DNA of 64,000 bases from assembly GCA_018806915.1 (NCBI GenBank), contig JAGKQI010000090.1, forward strand, positions 744,001-808,000, in the 5' to 3' direction. Positions within the stretch are counted from its first letter, which is position 1. The number at the start of each line of letters is the position of its first letter. Under the pieces are notes generated by a model, which saw only the letters and a list, made by a program, of their open reading frames with translations, had not been told where the DNA came from and searched no databases. Shown here piece after piece: positions 63,401 through 64,000 of the stretch. The translations under genes and the position numbers were made by a program. The DNA is from Phytophthora colocasiae. Lineage: Eukaryota > Oomycota > Peronosporomycetes > Peronosporales > Peronosporaceae.

Positions 63401-64000
63401 TCAGCACTGTTCGAACCAAAATGTGGCTGAAATTCCTATAGATCCTGATCTTCGAAGGCCTAAGCACCGTGTTCATGCTCGTCCACTGGTAGAAACCAAC
63501 GCTGAACTCTATCGTCTGCTCTCACAAGAAGGTTTCTATGGAGAACGCATTACGAAAGATCTTCAAGAGCGGAGGAAATCACAACGTCGTCAAGTTCAAG
63601 ATTTTAGCAATGCTACTACGCTTACACCAAAGGAGATAGCGGTCTTGTGTGACCTGTTTGGAGCTCGTAAGGTTGGGGCTGACGTGACTGGGAGGCACTC
63701 AACGCGTATCCGATGTGATCTGGAAGGGAAAACTGGTTTACTAGCGCTGCTGTCGTTGCCAACACCACAAACGGTGACTGTTCCATCTGACACTGCTGTA
63801 AAGCCTGTCGAAACGAAACCTTCAGTATCAGAACCTGTTAAACCTCTTGAGCAAAAGCAGGTGGAAGAAGCTACTGTAGATCAAGCACAGAGGTTAAAGC
63901 GTGTGCTGGCGCTTGCTACGGAGAACCACGTCGCACTTACGGATGCGTTTACTTTGTTTGACTTGGATAAAGATGGTTTCCTGTCTCGAGAGGAATTTAT
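60481..64000 (+). CDS. NPHP4: Nephrocystin-4-like protein, 3' end outside the window
   Basis: Open frame from ATG 60481 to the last base, over 1170 codons with no stop and no intron. NPHP4 is a ciliary transition-zone protein, consistent with flagellated zoospores. Seen: Ser/acidic N terminus, FHALTKRFFGNTW (NPHP4 N-terminal block, about residue 153), WVL-type beta-sandwich regions, low-complexity Pro/Lys region (about 680-760), PARVYFTFQFYNFPPTRTETLRL (about 808) and the C2-like block NNLYVDVWDADSLFQLG. At the window end an EF-hand calcium loop DLDKDGFLSREEF appears, not typical of animal NPHP4, suggesting an oomycete-specific extension. Start lies 187 bp after the eIF3f stop. It is partial at the 3' end. 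Confidence 0.82.

Noticed and set aside
1..64000. CRISPR arrays, rRNA or tRNA genes, bacterial operons, integrated viral genomes
   Set aside because: None seen. The tandem repeats found are coding minisatellites or 45-bp non-spaced repeats, and the reverse transcriptase belongs to an LTR retrotransposon without an envelope gene.

Overview
The window looks like nuclear DNA of an oomycete, most likely Phytophthora or a close relative. Genes are compact, with few short introns (about 59-111 nt, GTRNGT...YAG) and intergenic gaps often near 100 bp. A nephrocystin-4-like gene fits an organism with flagellated zoospores, and the transposase types fit oomycete genomes. Genus-level placement is inference.

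Layout. 1-5.1 kb holds SMC6 (+) and ornithine aminotransferase (-), which converge. 5.1-25.6 kb is a nested transposon block. A small Cys-containing gene (6186..6651 plus 25447..25616) was split by a Ty3/gypsy-type LTR retrotransposon (6652..25441, target duplication GCCAT). The 5' LTR of that element was then split at a TTAA by two abutting piggyBac-like elements, A (6698..14668) and B (14673..20073), which share one TTAA. The retroelement body carries a gag nonsense codon, a 427-bp MITE, and a deletion fusing reverse transcriptase to integrase. 25.6-30.6 kb holds a second broken gene (GIY-YIG/T5orf172-like, - strand) interrupted by a hAT element (26909..29509, target duplication ACCGCAAC). 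From 31.2 kb to the end the DNA is mostly ordinary housekeeping sequence: AMP deaminase, a membrane protein, a PARN-like deadenylase, a bZIP factor, a TBC1D22-type Rab-GAP, SERCA Ca2+-ATPase, a small zinc-finger-like protein, ARP2, a Dicer-like protein, a TAZ-finger protein, a mitochondrial-type hypothetical, eIF3f and NPHP4 (running off the end).

The most unusual content is in the piggyBac elements. Each carries two convergent genes whose 5' ends face the element ends: a piggyBac transposase with an extra N-terminal domain, and a second gene coding for a Myb/SANT-like domain followed by a DOT1-type (histone H3K79 family) methyltransferase fold. In B the methyltransferase is a single intact ORF although the transposase is frameshifted. 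In A the two genes share a nearly identical, inverted ~1.25-kb multi-exon cassette that keeps reading frame and splice phase at both joins, so transposase and methyltransferase have the same linker and the locus could fold into a long hairpin RNA. A Dicer-like gene lies 36 kb away. It has two complete RNase III sites and a degenerate helicase.

Limits. Exon boundaries were set by hand from splice consensus and reading phase. Family calls rest on motif recognition without database searches.
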